Shown here: piece by piece, positions 38,821 to 47,583 of the stretch | How the letters are laid out: each line of letters starts with the position of its first letter | Position numbering within the stretch: the first letter of the stretch is position 1 | Program-made: the position numbers and the translations under genes | The notes under the pieces: model-generated | What the model saw: the letters and a program-made list of their open reading frames with translations, nothing else | The model's database searches: none | What the model was told of the DNA's origin: nothing | Source of the DNA: Paenibacillus pasadenensis DSM 19293 | Lineage (GTDB): Bacteria > Bacillota > Bacilli > Paenibacillales > Paenibacillaceae | DNA length: 51,951 nucleotides | NCBI RefSeq assembly: GCF_000422485.1 | Contig: NZ_KE383861.1 | Span: 1-51,951 of the forward strand | Reading direction: 5' to 3'

Positions 38821-40773
38821 ATGACCTGTCGCCGATCATACAAACCTTTTCTGCATGCAGCCCTGCTGCTCGCCCTCTTGCCGCTGCCGTGGGCCGGAAC
38901 GGGACTGGCCTACGCGGAGCCTGCCGCCGGACAGGCCGCCACGCCCGCAGTCGAAGCCTCCCCGGCTCCCGCCCCCGTGTCGCAGCCGCTGTCCCAGCGC
39001 GTCACGGACTACCAGATCCAGGTCAAGCTGAGCGGCAAGACGCTGACCGGCACCGAGACCGTCACGTGGAAAAATCCCGGCAAGAAGACCGTGTCGGACA
39101 TGTACCTTCATCTGTATCCGAACGCCTTTCTGTCGGACGAGACGACGTTCATGAAGGAGTCGGGCGGACGGCTCCGCGAGGACAAGGCGACCGAGGCGAG
39201 CCGCGGCTACATGCGGCTGGAGTCGCTCAAGACCGAGGACGGCGCGAGCCTGATGCCGCGCGTGCACTTCGTCCAGCCGGACGACGGCAACGAGAGCGAC
39301 TACACGCTGGCCAAGCTCAAGCTCCCGCAGCCGGTCGCGCCCGGCGAGGAAGTGACGCTGCACATCGGCTTCAGCGTCGGCCTGCCGGAGGTGTTCGCGC
39401 GCATGGGCTACTCCGGCAGCTTCGTCATGGCCGGCCAGTGGTTCCCGAAGATCGCCGCCTACAACACCGCGTCCGGCTCGCGCCCCGAGGGCTGGAACGC
39501 CCATCAGTACCACGGCAACTCCGAGTTCTACAGCGACTTCGGCCTCTACTCGGTCAAGATCGACGTGCCGGCCGGCTACAAGGTGGCGGCGACCGGCGTG
39601 CAGACGAAGCCCGCCGAGGCGTCCAAGGACGGCCAGACGTTCACGTTCTACGCCGAGGACGTGCATGACTTCGCCTGGTCGGCCTCGCCGGACTTCCTCT
39701 ACAGCGAGGAGGCGTTCTCCGCGCCGGGCGTGCCCGGCGTGCGCATCAAGCTTTACCTCGACCCGCTCCACAAGAAGCTGGCCGAGCGCTACATGCATGC
39801 GGCCAAGTCGGCTCTCGCCAAGTACTCGCAGTGGTACGGCGCCTATCCCTACAGCACGCTGTCGATCGTCGTCCCTCCCGCGGCCGCGAACGGCGCCGGA
39901 GGCATGGAATATCCGACCCTCGTGACCGCCTTCGGCGCCGAGACGGACAATCCCGGCTACAGCCTCGAGCGCACCGTCGTGCATGAGATCGGGCATCAGT
40001 ACTGGTACGGCATGGTCGCGTCCAATGAATTCGAGGAAGCCTGGCTCGACGAGGGCTTCACCTCCTACTCGGAGGACAAGATCATGGAAAGCGAGTACGG
40101 CGTCGAGCCGCGCACCGCGCTGGAGGCGAGCTACGTCACCGATCCCGCTCCGCTCAAGCTGCTGTCCTGGTCGTACGGCTCCCATGGCCGCTACGCCGAC
40201 AACGTCTACAGCCGGGCGAAGCTCGTGCTGACCGGCATCGAGCAGCGGACGGGACCGACGATGATGAACAAGATCCTGCGGACGTATTTCAACCAGTACA
40301 AATTCAAGCATCCGACGACGGCCGACTTCAAGCGGGTCGTGGAGCAGGTGACCAAGGACAGCTGGGACGACTACTTCAGCCAGTTCGTCTATGGCGGCCA
40401 GACGGCCGACTACGCGGTCGACTCGATCCGCGTCTCCCCGCTGGAAAGCGGCGGCGGCAAGCCCGGCTACGAGTCGCAGGTCGTCATCCGCCGCCTCGAC
40501 GGCGTATACGGCCCGGTGAACATCCGCTTCCGCTTCGCCGACGGACGAACGATCGAGCGCATGTGGGACGGCGTGGAGGCCGACACGAGCTTCAAGCTGA
40601 CCTCCTCCTCCCCGCTGCTGTGGGCGGCGGTCGATCCGGATCGGCTCAACGTGCTGGACAACCGGCAGATCAACAACTTCCTGCGCGCCGAGGCGCCGGC
40701 GGACCAGCGGGTGCGGATCAGCCTCGGCATCGTCAAGGCGCTGGAATGGCTCGCAGGAGCGTTCGCCTGGTGA
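38821..40773 (+). CDS. secreted M1 family metallopeptidase
   Basis: A 650-residue exported aminopeptidase-like protein. It has a signal peptide (ending near GLAYAEP), an N-terminal beta domain, the substrate-binding GGMEYPTLV, the zinc site HEIGHQYW (388-395) and the second zinc ligand in NEFEEAWLDEGFTSYSED. A C-terminal beta-sandwich and a final hydrophobic stretch (ALEWLAGAFAW) follow. GGGAGGG lies about nine bases before the ATG. The membrane protein gene follows 28 bases later, probably in one operon. Confidence 0.92.
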   Translation: MTCRRSYKPFLHAALLLALLPLPWAGTGLAYAEPAAGQAATPAVEASPAPAPVSQPLSQRVTDYQIQVKLSGKTLTGTETVTWKNPGKKTVSDMYLHLYPNAFLSDETTFMKESGGRLREDKATEASRGYMRLESLKTEDGASLMPRVHFVQPDDGNESDYTLAKLKLPQPVAPGEEVTLHIGFSVGLPEVFARMGYSGSFVMAGQWFPKIAAYNTASGSRPEGWNAHQYHGNSEFYSDFGLYSVKIDVPAGYKVAATGVQTKPAEASKDGQTFTFYAEDVHDFAWSASPDFLYSEEAFSAPGVPGVRIKLYLDPLHKKLAERYMHAAKSALAKYSQWYGAYPYSTLSIVVPPAAANGAGGMEYPTLVTAFGAETDNPGYSLERTVVHEIGHQYWYGMVASNEFEEAWLDEGFTSYSEDKIMESEYGVEPRTALEASYVTDPAPLKLLSWSYGSHGRYADNVYSRAKLVLTGIEQRTGPTMMNKILRTYFNQYKFKHPTTADFKRVVEQVTKDSWDDYFSQFVYGGQTADYAVDSIRVSPLESGGGKPGYESQVVIRRLDGVYGPVNIRFRFADGRTIERMWDGVEADTSFKLTSSSPLLWAAVDPDRLNVLDNRQINNFLRAEAPADQRVRISLGIVKALEWLAGAFAW

Positions 40774-40801
40774 GGGCGGCGGAAGAAAGGAGCGTGATCC
40801 C

Positions 40802-41650
40802 GTGTCCACCTATCTCAAGCAAGGCTGGGGGCTGACTGTCAAGCATCTGCCGATCGCCGCCTTCCTGTTCCTGTACCGGCTGCTGTGGGGCTTCTTCCTG
40901 TACCGGCTCGTCGACTCCGTCGTGCGCCCGCTCGTGCAGCGCTATCCCGGGGCGGACGGAGCCGCCTCCGGCGCAGACGCGATCTTCTGGGCGGAGTCGC
41001 AGTTCCGGCTGCTCAAGACGGATCTGGCCCATCCGTATCTATGGCTGCTGGGCGGACTGCTGCTCGCCCGCCTGCTGCTCGGTCCGCTGCTGAGCGCCGG
41101 ACTCGCCTACTCCGTGCGGCATGCCGCGGAGTCCGGAGCCGAAGGAGGCACGCGCTTCCTCGAGGGCATCCGCGTCTGCTGGAAGCCGTTCATCCTGCTC
41201 GCTGCCGCCGAGCTGACGCTCGCGCTCGCTCCGGCCGTCTGGCTTGCGCGGGAGGGCTTCCAACGCTTCCAGCACTACAGCTCGCTGCCGCAGCTGGCCG
41301 CGGACGCGCTGCCCTGGGCCGGAGCGTGGCTGCTCTGGATCGGACTGCTCCATGTGCTGATCCTCAGCCTGCAGTTCGGCGCGGCAAGCGGCCTGGGCGC
41401 AGGGGCGAGCTTCCGCCAGGCGCTGCGCCGCCTGCTGCCGCTGGCAGGCGTCAGCCTCGTCCTGCTGCTGCTGTCGGGCCTGCTGCAAGCCGGCGTCAGC
41501 GCTGGGGCGATGGCCTGGGCCGGCCTTGCCGCCATCGTCATCCAGCAAGGGTATCATTTCGTCCGCACGCTGATCGACGTCTGGATCCTCTCCGCGCAGT
41601 ACAGCTGCTGGTCCGACAAGCCAGATGCCGGAGGACGTCAGGTTAGTTGA
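40802..41650 (+). CDS. integral membrane protein of unknown function
   Basis: A 282-residue protein with about five or six hydrophobic helices (FLFLYRLLWGFFLYRL, LWLLGGLLLARLLL, ILLAAAELTLALA, AWLLWIGLLHVLIL, GVSLVLLLLSGLL, WAGLAAIVI). No transporter or enzyme signature is visible. It starts at a GTG behind AAAGGAG, 28 bases after the M1 peptidase gene, which suggests that the two work together. Its stop codon overlaps the -35 box of the perfect promoter at 41647-41675. Confidence 0.8.
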   Translation: MSTYLKQGWGLTVKHLPIAAFLFLYRLLWGFFLYRLVDSVVRPLVQRYPGADGAASGADAIFWAESQFRLLKTDLAHPYLWLLGGLLLARLLLGPLLSAGLAYSVRHAAESGAEGGTRFLEGIRVCWKPFILLAAAELTLALAPAVWLAREGFQRFQHYSSLPQLAADALPWAGAWLLWIGLLHVLILSLQFGAASGLGAGASFRQALRRLLPLAGVSLVLLLLSGLLQAGVSAGAMAWAGLAAIVIQQGYHFVRTLIDVWILSAQYSCWSDKPDAGGRQVS

Positions 41651-41675
41651 CAAATCCGAATGTCCATCCTATAAT
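41647..41675 (+). promoter_or_regulatory. perfect sigma-A consensus promoter
   Basis: TTGACA (41647-41652), exactly 17 bases, TATAAT (41670-41675). The predicted start near 41683 leaves a leader of about 220 bases before the gene at 41904. Confidence 0.88.
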
Positions 41676-41797
41676 TGTGTAAATTCTCTGACAATTTTGT
41701 CTTGTTTTTCGGACCCGAATGCGGTGTATATAACATCCAGGCCGGCCGCGCAGCGCCGCCCCGGCACCGCCCCGCGAACACCAAACCTTCATCTGCC

Positions 41798-41815
41798 GAT
41801 GATCGTACGATCATC
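41798..41815. promoter_or_regulatory. 18-bp perfect palindrome in the leader
   Basis: GATGATCGTACGATCATC reads the same on both strands. It lies about 115 bases after the consensus promoter. It could be a repressor operator or an RNA hairpin; no repressor gene is nearby. Confidence 0.5.
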
Positions 41816-41903
41816 ATCCGCAGCTTTAATGGAGCATAGAAGCCATCGAATGCAGGACATGCTAGAGGAGAGTTTCATTTTAGAGAGAGAGGAAAGATTG
41901 ACC

Positions 41904-42131
41904 ATGACCGAAAAAATCTACGCCTACTACGAGCAGCTGCATCAAGCGACCGGCGATCTGCTGGACCGCGCCGGCGCCTACCGGAACGCGCAGGAGCTGG
42001 AAGCCCTGCAGAGCGAGCACGCCCGCCTGCGCCCGGAAGGGCTCGATCTCAGCGAGGCCGCGCTGACCCGCCTGATGGGCATGCGCACGAAGCTGCTCAC
42101 GTTGATGGAAAACTCGCTGTACACGGCCTGA
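41904..42131 (+). CDS. small helical protein of unknown function
   Basis: A 75-residue, charged, all-helical protein (YAYYEQLHQATGDLLDRAGA, then LTRLMGMRTKLLTLMENSLY) with no signal peptide or cysteine. It may form a small coiled coil; I do not recognise the family. GAGGAAAG lies seven bases before the ATG. It is a single-gene unit with the strongest promoter in the window, a leader of about 220 bases and a clean terminator, so it may be highly expressed. Confidence 0.75.
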   Translation: MTEKIYAYYEQLHQATGDLLDRAGAYRNAQELEALQSEHARLRPEGLDLSEAALTRLMGMRTKLLTLMENSLYTA

Positions 42132-42177
42132 TCCCCCGATTCGGATCGCTCCGGCGCGAACGACGCGCCGACCGCAA

Positions 42178-42207
42178 AAGCGCCCCTCGCGGGGGGCGCT
42201 TTTTTTC
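42178..42207 (+). terminator. terminator of the 41904 gene
   Basis: GCGCCCC / GGGGCGC hairpin followed by seven T residues. Confidence 0.92.
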
Positions 42208-42365
42208 GATGCGGCAGAGCCGAAGCGGCCCGCCGGCAGAGGCGTCGATTCGACTCGAGCCCCCGAAGCAAGCGCTGTCATTTGTCTCTTTCAACATGAG
42301 AATTATGAGAAAATGTCGGGAAAGGGAGGAAAATAGCTTAAAGAAAAGAATACCACTTCCAGAAG

Positions 42366-42520
42366 CAGTTCAAACATGCCGAGTTCCATGACTATGGAAA
42401 CGGGGGAACCATCTCAGGGTGAATTGATTTCGCCCTCCTCGCCGCAAGGCAGGAAGGCCGAGAAATCATAGGGAACCTTCAACCGAACCCCACAGCTAAC
42501 CTCGTAGGCTCTGGAAGGAG
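42366..42520 (+). promoter_or_regulatory. cyclic di-AMP riboswitch (ydaO/yuaA type)
   Basis: The region carries the conserved segments of the ydaO leader: CGGGGGAACC, GGGTGAATT, AGGGAACCTTC-AACCGAACCC, and CACAGCTAACCTCGTAGGC directly before GGAAGGAG. In Gram-positive bacteria this RNA binds c-di-AMP and represses cell-wall hydrolase and potassium/osmolyte genes. It ends at the ribosome binding site of the NlpC/P60 gene. The 5' boundary is approximate, and I saw no strong promoter between 42208 and 42366. Confidence 0.93.
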
Positions 42521-42530
42521 CACTTCAGCT

Positions 42531-43034
42531 TTGAAGAAGAAAGCCGCAGCAATCGCACTCGGACTTGCCCTGCTGTTCTCGGCAGGCGCGCAAAGCGCAT
42601 CGGCAGGATCCAAAATGGACGGCGTCATCAGCGACGTCATCGGCACGCCGTACAAGTCGGCGGGCACCACCTCGAAAGGCTTCGACTGCTCGGGCTTCAC
42701 GTCCTACGTGTTCAAGCAGTTCAAGATCACGCTCCCCCACTCGTCCGCGGCTCAATCGGCCATGGGCAAGAAGGTCGCCAAAGACGACCTGAAGGCGGGA
42801 GATCTCGTGTTCTTCAATACGAGCGGCAAGGGCGTCTCCCATGTGGGCGTCTACGTCGGCGACGGCAAGTTCGCTCACGCTTCCTCAAGCCGAGGCGTGA
42901 CGATCAGCGAGCTGAGCGAGTCCTACTACGCCAAGCGCTATATGTCCGCCCGCCGCGTCATGGACGACAAGACGTTCGAGAAGTACGCGGACGACGCTGC
43001 CGACCAGCCGGACGGCGGTCCGGACGTCGATTAA
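42531..43034 (+). CDS. secreted NlpC/P60 family cell-wall hydrolase
   Basis: A 167-residue exported peptidase that should cleave peptidoglycan stem peptides. The signal peptide ends near AQSASAG. The domain has the catalytic Cys in FDCSGFTSYVF (C53) and the His in GVSHVGVYVG. The C-terminus is a short acidic tail. The start is TTG, ten bases after GGAAGGAG at the end of the c-di-AMP riboswitch, a combination known for this family in Bacilli. Confidence 0.94.
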   Translation: MKKKAAAIALGLALLFSAGAQSASAGSKMDGVISDVIGTPYKSAGTTSKGFDCSGFTSYVFKQFKITLPHSSAAQSAMGKKVAKDDLKAGDLVFFNTSGKGVSHVGVYVGDGKFAHASSSRGVTISELSESYYAKRYMSARRVMDDKTFEKYADDAADQPDGGPDVD

Positions 43035-43059
43035 AAGCCTTTCGAAGCCGGACGAGCAG

Positions 43060-43103
43060 ACCGCAGCAAGCCTCCCCTCGGAGCGCCTGCTGCGGTTTGT
43101 TTG
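43060..43103 (+). terminator. terminator of the NlpC/P60 gene
   Basis: ACCGCAGCA (43060-43068) / TGCTGCGGT (43088-43096) stem followed by TTGTTTG, 26 bases after the stop. Confidence 0.8.
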
Positions 43104-43166
43104 CATTCCGGCAGGGTAGTACGGAAAGAGCATGATCGGCCGCGGCCGATCCAAGGAGGCAAGGAC

Positions 43167-44678
43167 ATGTATCTGTTCATCCACCGCAAGGATCTCCGAG
43201 CGGGCGATCTGCGCGCGTTCGACTACGCCGCCAGCCTCGGCATGCCGGGCATCCATGCGCTGATCCTCGATCCGGCGCAGCTCGGGAACGGCCGCGCCGA
43301 GTCCCATCCCGGACGGCATTTCCTGCGGGCAGCCGGGATGCTGCAGCGGGATTATGCGGCGCAAGGGGCCGAGCTGCAGCTGCTGCACGGCGATCCCGCC
43401 GACGTGCTGGACGACCTGCTCGAGCGGGAGCCGATCCGCGAGGTCGTCGTCACCGCCGACCATACGCCTTATGCGCGGCGGCGGGACGAGCGGCTCGCCG
43501 CCGTCTGCCGCAGCCGGGGCGTGCGCTGGACGGCGCTGGAGGACGTGCCTCTCGCCGATCTGGACGCGTTCCAGGAGCAGACGGGAAGAAAAGAGCCGTA
43601 CCGCGTGTTCACGCCGTTCTACCGGGCGTGGAACGGTTATGTCCGCTCGCGGCTCGCGCCGCCTCCGGCCGTCGCTGCCGGCGGCCTGCCGACCGCCCGG
43701 CTCTCCGGCGGCGGCAGCTGGAGCGTGCCGGGCGAGCTGATCGGACTGCTCGCGGCCGCCGTGCCGGAGGACGAGCGCCCCGAGCGGCAGCTGGAGCGGT
43801 TCCTCGGCGGCAGCCTGCAGGCGTACGAGGAGCTGCGCGACCGCTACGCGCTGGATGCCGGGAGCGGCCTCTCGCGCTGGCTGAACGTCGGCGCGCTGTC
43901 GGCCCAGCGCGCCTACGGCCTCGCTCTGGATGCCGCCCGGACCGAGGACGGGCGCGAGCCGCTTGCCTTCGGCGGAGCGGCCGGCTGGCGGGCGGACGCC
44001 GCGAGCCAGCTCGAGCTGGCGCTGCCGGGCAGCGGCGAAGGCCCTGGCTCCGCGCCGCGCGATCCGTCGGCCGCGGCGGCGCGCTCCGGCGCGGAGAGCT
44101 GGATCCGCCAGCTCGCCTGGCGGGAGTTCTACCTGTACCAGGCGCGGTTCGACGCGGACTTTTTCCGCTATGAGGAGCAGGTCGACCTGTCCGGCCTGAC
44201 GGAGCGGCATGCGGAGGCATGGCGGCAAGGCCGCACCGGCATCCCGCTCATCGACGCGGCGATGACGCAGCTGCGGACGACCGGCGAGCTGCCGAACCGG
44301 CTGCGCATGATCGCGGCGATGTTCCTGTGCAAAAACCTGCTGGCGCCGTTCACGGCGGGAGAGCGATGGTTCCGCGAGCAGCTGCTCGACTACGACGCTA
44401 CGCTGAACCGCGGCGGCTGGCTGTGGAGCAGCTCGCTCGGCTTCGACGCCGCTCCGTACTTCCGCATCATGAATCCGGTCGTCCAGTCCAAGCGCTGGGA
44501 TCCGGACGGCGCCTACATCCGGCGCTGGCTGCCCGAGCGGGCCGGATGGTCCGCCGCCGCCGTGCACGAGCCTTCGCCGCAGGCGGTCGTCGACCTCAAG
44601 GCGTCGCGCGCCCGCGCCATCGAGACGTACAAGCGGCTGCTCGCGAAGCCTTCCCGCCCGCTCGATCGTCTTCATTAG
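43167..44678 (+). CDS. phr: deoxyribodipyrimidine photolyase / cryptochrome family
   Basis: A 503-residue flavoprotein expected to repair UV-induced pyrimidine dimers with light. It has the N-terminal antenna domain (YLFIHRKDLRAGDLRAFDYA) and the C-terminal FAD domain (WIRQLAWREFYL, then TGIPLIDAAMTQLRTTGELP, NRLRMIAAMFL, GGWLWSS and DAAPYFRIMNP). The usual NNGGWQW segment reads LNRGGWLW and TGTDAAP reads LGFDAAP, so light-driven electron transfer may differ. AAGGAGG lies seven bases before the ATG. The M15 peptidase gene follows after 47 bases. Confidence 0.9.
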   Translation: MYLFIHRKDLRAGDLRAFDYAASLGMPGIHALILDPAQLGNGRAESHPGRHFLRAAGMLQRDYAAQGAELQLLHGDPADVLDDLLEREPIREVVVTADHTPYARRRDERLAAVCRSRGVRWTALEDVPLADLDAFQEQTGRKEPYRVFTPFYRAWNGYVRSRLAPPPAVAAGGLPTARLSGGGSWSVPGELIGLLAAAVPEDERPERQLERFLGGSLQAYEELRDRYALDAGSGLSRWLNVGALSAQRAYGLALDAARTEDGREPLAFGGAAGWRADAASQLELALPGSGEGPGSAPRDPSAAAARSGAESWIRQLAWREFYLYQARFDADFFRYEEQVDLSGLTERHAEAWRQGRTGIPLIDAAMTQLRTTGELPNRLRMIAAMFLCKNLLAPFTAGERWFREQLLDYDATLNRGGWLWSSSLGFDAAPYFRIMNPVVQSKRWDPDGAYIRRWLPERAGWSAAAVHEPSPQAVVDLKASRARAIETYKRLLAKPSRPLDRLH

Positions 44679-44725
44679 AACATAGACAAGGCGCAACCAA
44701 GACTACGCCAGCGAAGGAGACGCAC

Positions 44726-45409
44726 ATGGGAATGCCTCGACCGACACACGCCCCCGCCCGGGCAGACGCCCGCGCCGCCGTCCGGCGCAAGCCGCGGCGC
44801 AAGCGGAGCCCGCTGGGCGGGCTGCTCATCGTCGCCGGACTGGCCGCCGGGACGCTCGCCCTGCTCAAGCTGGAGCTGCCGCGGGCGTTCGACAAGATCG
44901 TGCCGCAAGGCCTGTACCGCGACGTGCCGCCCGTCGCCGGCCTGCATCCCGAAGTGCGGGCGGCGAGCGAGCGGCTCGCCGCCCAGGCGAAGGCCGCCGG
45001 CATCGCCGTCGTGTTCACCGACGGCTTCCGCAGCGAGGCCGAGCAGGACGAGATCTACGCCCAGGGACGGGATCGCGAGGGCCGCATCGTCACCCATGCC
45101 AAGGGCGGCGAGTCGTTCCACAACTACGGGCTCGCGATCGACTTCGCCCTGAAGGACCGCTCCGGCGACATCATCTGGGACATGGAGTACGACGGCAACA
45201 AAAACGGCCGGGCCGACTGGCTTGAGGTCGCCGACATGGCCAAGCGGCTCGGCTTCAGCTGGGGCGGCGACTGGGAAGGCTTCAAGGACAACCCTCATCT
45301 GCAGATGGATTTCGGCTACTCGATCCGCGAGCTGCAGCTCGGCAACCGTCCGGACGGCTCGCTGCTCGCAGACGGCACGGCGAGCGGGCCGCCAGAGAAG
45401 ACGGAATAA
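44726..45409 (+). CDS. M15 family peptidase (D-Ala-D-Ala carboxypeptidase / L-Ala-D-Glu endopeptidase type)
   Basis: A 227-residue wall peptidase. An Arg-rich start leads to one membrane helix (GGLLIVAGLAAGTLALL) and then the M15 domain with the zinc ligands in GESFHNYGLAIDF (SxHxxGxAxD) and PHLQMDFG. It resembles CwlK/VanY-type enzymes, and its fold suggests cleavage of stem peptides. GAAGGAGA lies five bases before the ATG. It is anchored in the membrane or exported. It is 104 bases upstream of the alkaline phosphatase. Confidence 0.9.
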   Translation: MGMPRPTHAPARADARAAVRRKPRRKRSPLGGLLIVAGLAAGTLALLKLELPRAFDKIVPQGLYRDVPPVAGLHPEVRAASERLAAQAKAAGIAVVFTDGFRSEAEQDEIYAQGRDREGRIVTHAKGGESFHNYGLAIDFALKDRSGDIIWDMEYDGNKNGRADWLEVADMAKRLGFSWGGDWEGFKDNPHLQMDFGYSIRELQLGNRPDGSLLADGTASGPPEKTE

Positions 45410-45513
45410 TTTACAAATAAACTATTTGCCGATAAACATCCCCGCATAAAGCCCTCTTAAGATAACGGATGAGCACTCGTTCATACCTAATTCTCTTGGG
45501 AGGGTTTTTTGAG

Positions 45514-47583
45514 ATGAGAAAATCAAGCAAGACGAGCCGCATCCTGCTCGGGGCGATGCTGGCCGCCGCGACGGCCGTCGGCGGAGCCGGACTCGCCGAG
45601 CTCGGCCCGCAGCCCGCCGCGGCCGCGGAAGCTGCGGAGACGGCGAATGCCGCCGCCCCGTCCATCTACATTGCCCCGATCCACCAGGCCAAGTTCCTCG
45701 CCGGCGCGAAGTTCGATTTCCGCGTCGAGCTGAACGACTGGACGGGCGACGCCTCGGCCGTCCGCATCACGATCAACGGCAAGGGCCCCGAAGCCGTCTT
45801 CGGCAAAAAGCTCGAGCTGACCTCCACCGCCAAGAGCCGCGAATTCACCGTCCGCGACGTCTCCTTCCCCAAGGCCGGACCCGTCTCCGTCTCCGTCCAG
45901 GCCGGCAGCCTGAAGCGCACCGTGCAGTATGAAGTCGTGAATACGGAGCAGGCCGGCCGCAAGGCGAAAAATGTCATCCTGTTCGTCGGCGACGGCATGG
46001 CCCAGCCGAGCATTACGATCGCCCGCGTCATGTCCAAGGGACTGACCGAGGGCAAGTACAACGGCCTGCTCGAGCTGGACAAGCTGGAGCAGCGCGCCGT
46101 CGTGACGACGTCGGGCATGGACTCCCTCGTCACCGACTCCGCCAACAGCGCGAGCGCCTACAACACCGGCCACAAATCGGCGGTGAACGCGCTCGGCATC
46201 TACCCCGACAATACGGAGAACTCGCTCGACGATCCGAAGGTCGAGACGCTGGCCGAGATGCTCAAGCGCTCGCGCGGCATGTCCGTCGGCATCGTGACGA
46301 CGTCCGAGATCGAGGACGCCACGCCGGCCGCGGTCGTCTCCCATACGCGCCGCCGCGCCGACAAGGCCGAGATCGCCGACATGATGCTGCAGCTGCAGCC
46401 GGAGGTCGTGATGGGCGGAGGCTCGGCGTACTTCCTGCCGAAGTCCGTGCCGGGCTCCAAGCGCAAGGACGAGAAGGACCTGATCGGCGGCTTTGAAAAG
46501 GCGGGCTATACGTTCGTCGAGAGCGCGGCCGGCCTGAAAAGCTCCGGCACGCCGGACAAGCTGCTCGGCCTGTTCCATACCGGCGACATGAATGTGTACT
46601 ACGACCGCTCCACGGGCAACGCGGCGGCGCTCAAGTCGTTCACCGACCAGCCGACGCTCTGGGACATGACGAAAAAGGCGATCGACGTGCTGAAGAAGAA
46701 CGACAACGGCTTCTTCCTCGTCGTCGAGGGCGCGAGCATCGACAAGCAGCTGCACACGATGGACTGGGAGCGCTCCGCCTACGACACGATCGAGATGGAC
46801 AAGGCGATCGGCCTCGCCCGCGCCTATGCCGACGCCAGCGGCGACACGCTCGTCGTGGCGACGGCCGACCATGCCCACTCCACGAGCATCGCCGGCACAT
46901 ACTGGGAAGGCGACGGCAAGACCGGCCGCGAGGCGGTGCGCACGTACGAGCAGTCGAAGTTCCCGACGTACGTCGATGCCGACAAGGACGGCTTCCCGGA
47001 CTCGCCGGACGTGGACCGCAAGCTGGCCGTCGTCTTCGGCGCGACGCCGGACTACTATGAGGACTACAAGTTCAGCGCCGTGCCGCAGGCTCCGGCCGTG
47101 CTGTCGGGCGACGCCTACATCGCCAATCCCGGCACGCTCGCCGATCCGAAGGCCGAGGACAAGGACAAGTACCTGCACACCGGCACGCTGCCGAAGTCCG
47201 AGGGCACCGAGGTGCATTCGGCCGACGACGTTCCGCTGATGGCGCATGGTCCCGGAGCGGAGTACTTCAAGGGCACGCTCGACAATACCGACGTATTCTT
47301 CGGCATGGCCCAGGCGCTCGGGCTGCGCCTCGACGGCAGCAAGCTCGACGCCAAGCAGAACTGGATCGAGCTGGACGGGTTCCTGCGCTCGTTCGGCGGC
47401 AGCCGCACATACGATGCCAAAACGGCCGTCTCGACCGTCAAGGCCGACGGAACGACGCTCGTGCTCGATCACGGAAAAGGCATCGCCAAAAAGGGCAGCC
47501 AGACGGTTCCCCTGAAGTTCAAGACCGAGAACGGCAAATTGATCGTCTCCAGCGACTCGCTGCTGGCTTCCCTCAGCCGATGA
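45514..47583 (+). CDS. secreted alkaline phosphatase
   Basis: A 689-residue exported enzyme that releases phosphate from organic monoesters using zinc and magnesium. It has a signal peptide (ending near QPAAAAEA), an N-terminal beta domain (about 35-145), then the phosphatase core: VILFVGDGMAQ, the phosphoserine region TDSANSASAYNTG with S209, VEGASIDKQLH, TADHAHS, and VHSADDVPLMAHGPG. A C-terminal region of about 75 residues follows (copper-amine-oxidase-N-like, KKGSQTVPLKF). The ATG at 45514 has GGGAGGG about nine bases upstream. I found no convincing Pho box. Its stop overlaps the lipoprotein start (ATGA). Confidence 0.94.
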   Translation: MRKSSKTSRILLGAMLAAATAVGGAGLAELGPQPAAAAEAAETANAAAPSIYIAPIHQAKFLAGAKFDFRVELNDWTGDASAVRITINGKGPEAVFGKKLELTSTAKSREFTVRDVSFPKAGPVSVSVQAGSLKRTVQYEVVNTEQAGRKAKNVILFVGDGMAQPSITIARVMSKGLTEGKYNGLLELDKLEQRAVVTTSGMDSLVTDSANSASAYNTGHKSAVNALGIYPDNTENSLDDPKVETLAEMLKRSRGMSVGIVTTSEIEDATPAAVVSHTRRRADKAEIADMMLQLQPEVVMGGGSAYFLPKSVPGSKRKDEKDLIGGFEKAGYTFVESAAGLKSSGTPDKLLGLFHTGDMNVYYDRSTGNAAALKSFTDQPTLWDMTKKAIDVLKKNDNGFFLVVEGASIDKQLHTMDWERSAYDTIEMDKAIGLARAYADASGDTLVVATADHAHSTSIAGTYWEGDGKTGREAVRTYEQSKFPTYVDADKDGFPDSPDVDRKLAVVFGATPDYYEDYKFSAVPQAPAVLSGDAYIANPGTLADPKAEDKDKYLHTGTLPKSEGTEVHSADDVPLMAHGPGAEYFKGTLDNTDVFFGMAQALGLRLDGSKLDAKQNWIELDGFLRSFGGSRTYDAKTAVSTVKADGTTLVLDHGKGIAKKGSQTVPLKFKTENGKLIVSSDSLLASLSR

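Noticed and set aside
45412-45449. Pho box upstream of the alkaline phosphatase gene
   Set aside because: Only one TTTACA is present; the 11-bp spaced repeats needed for PhoP are not seen.
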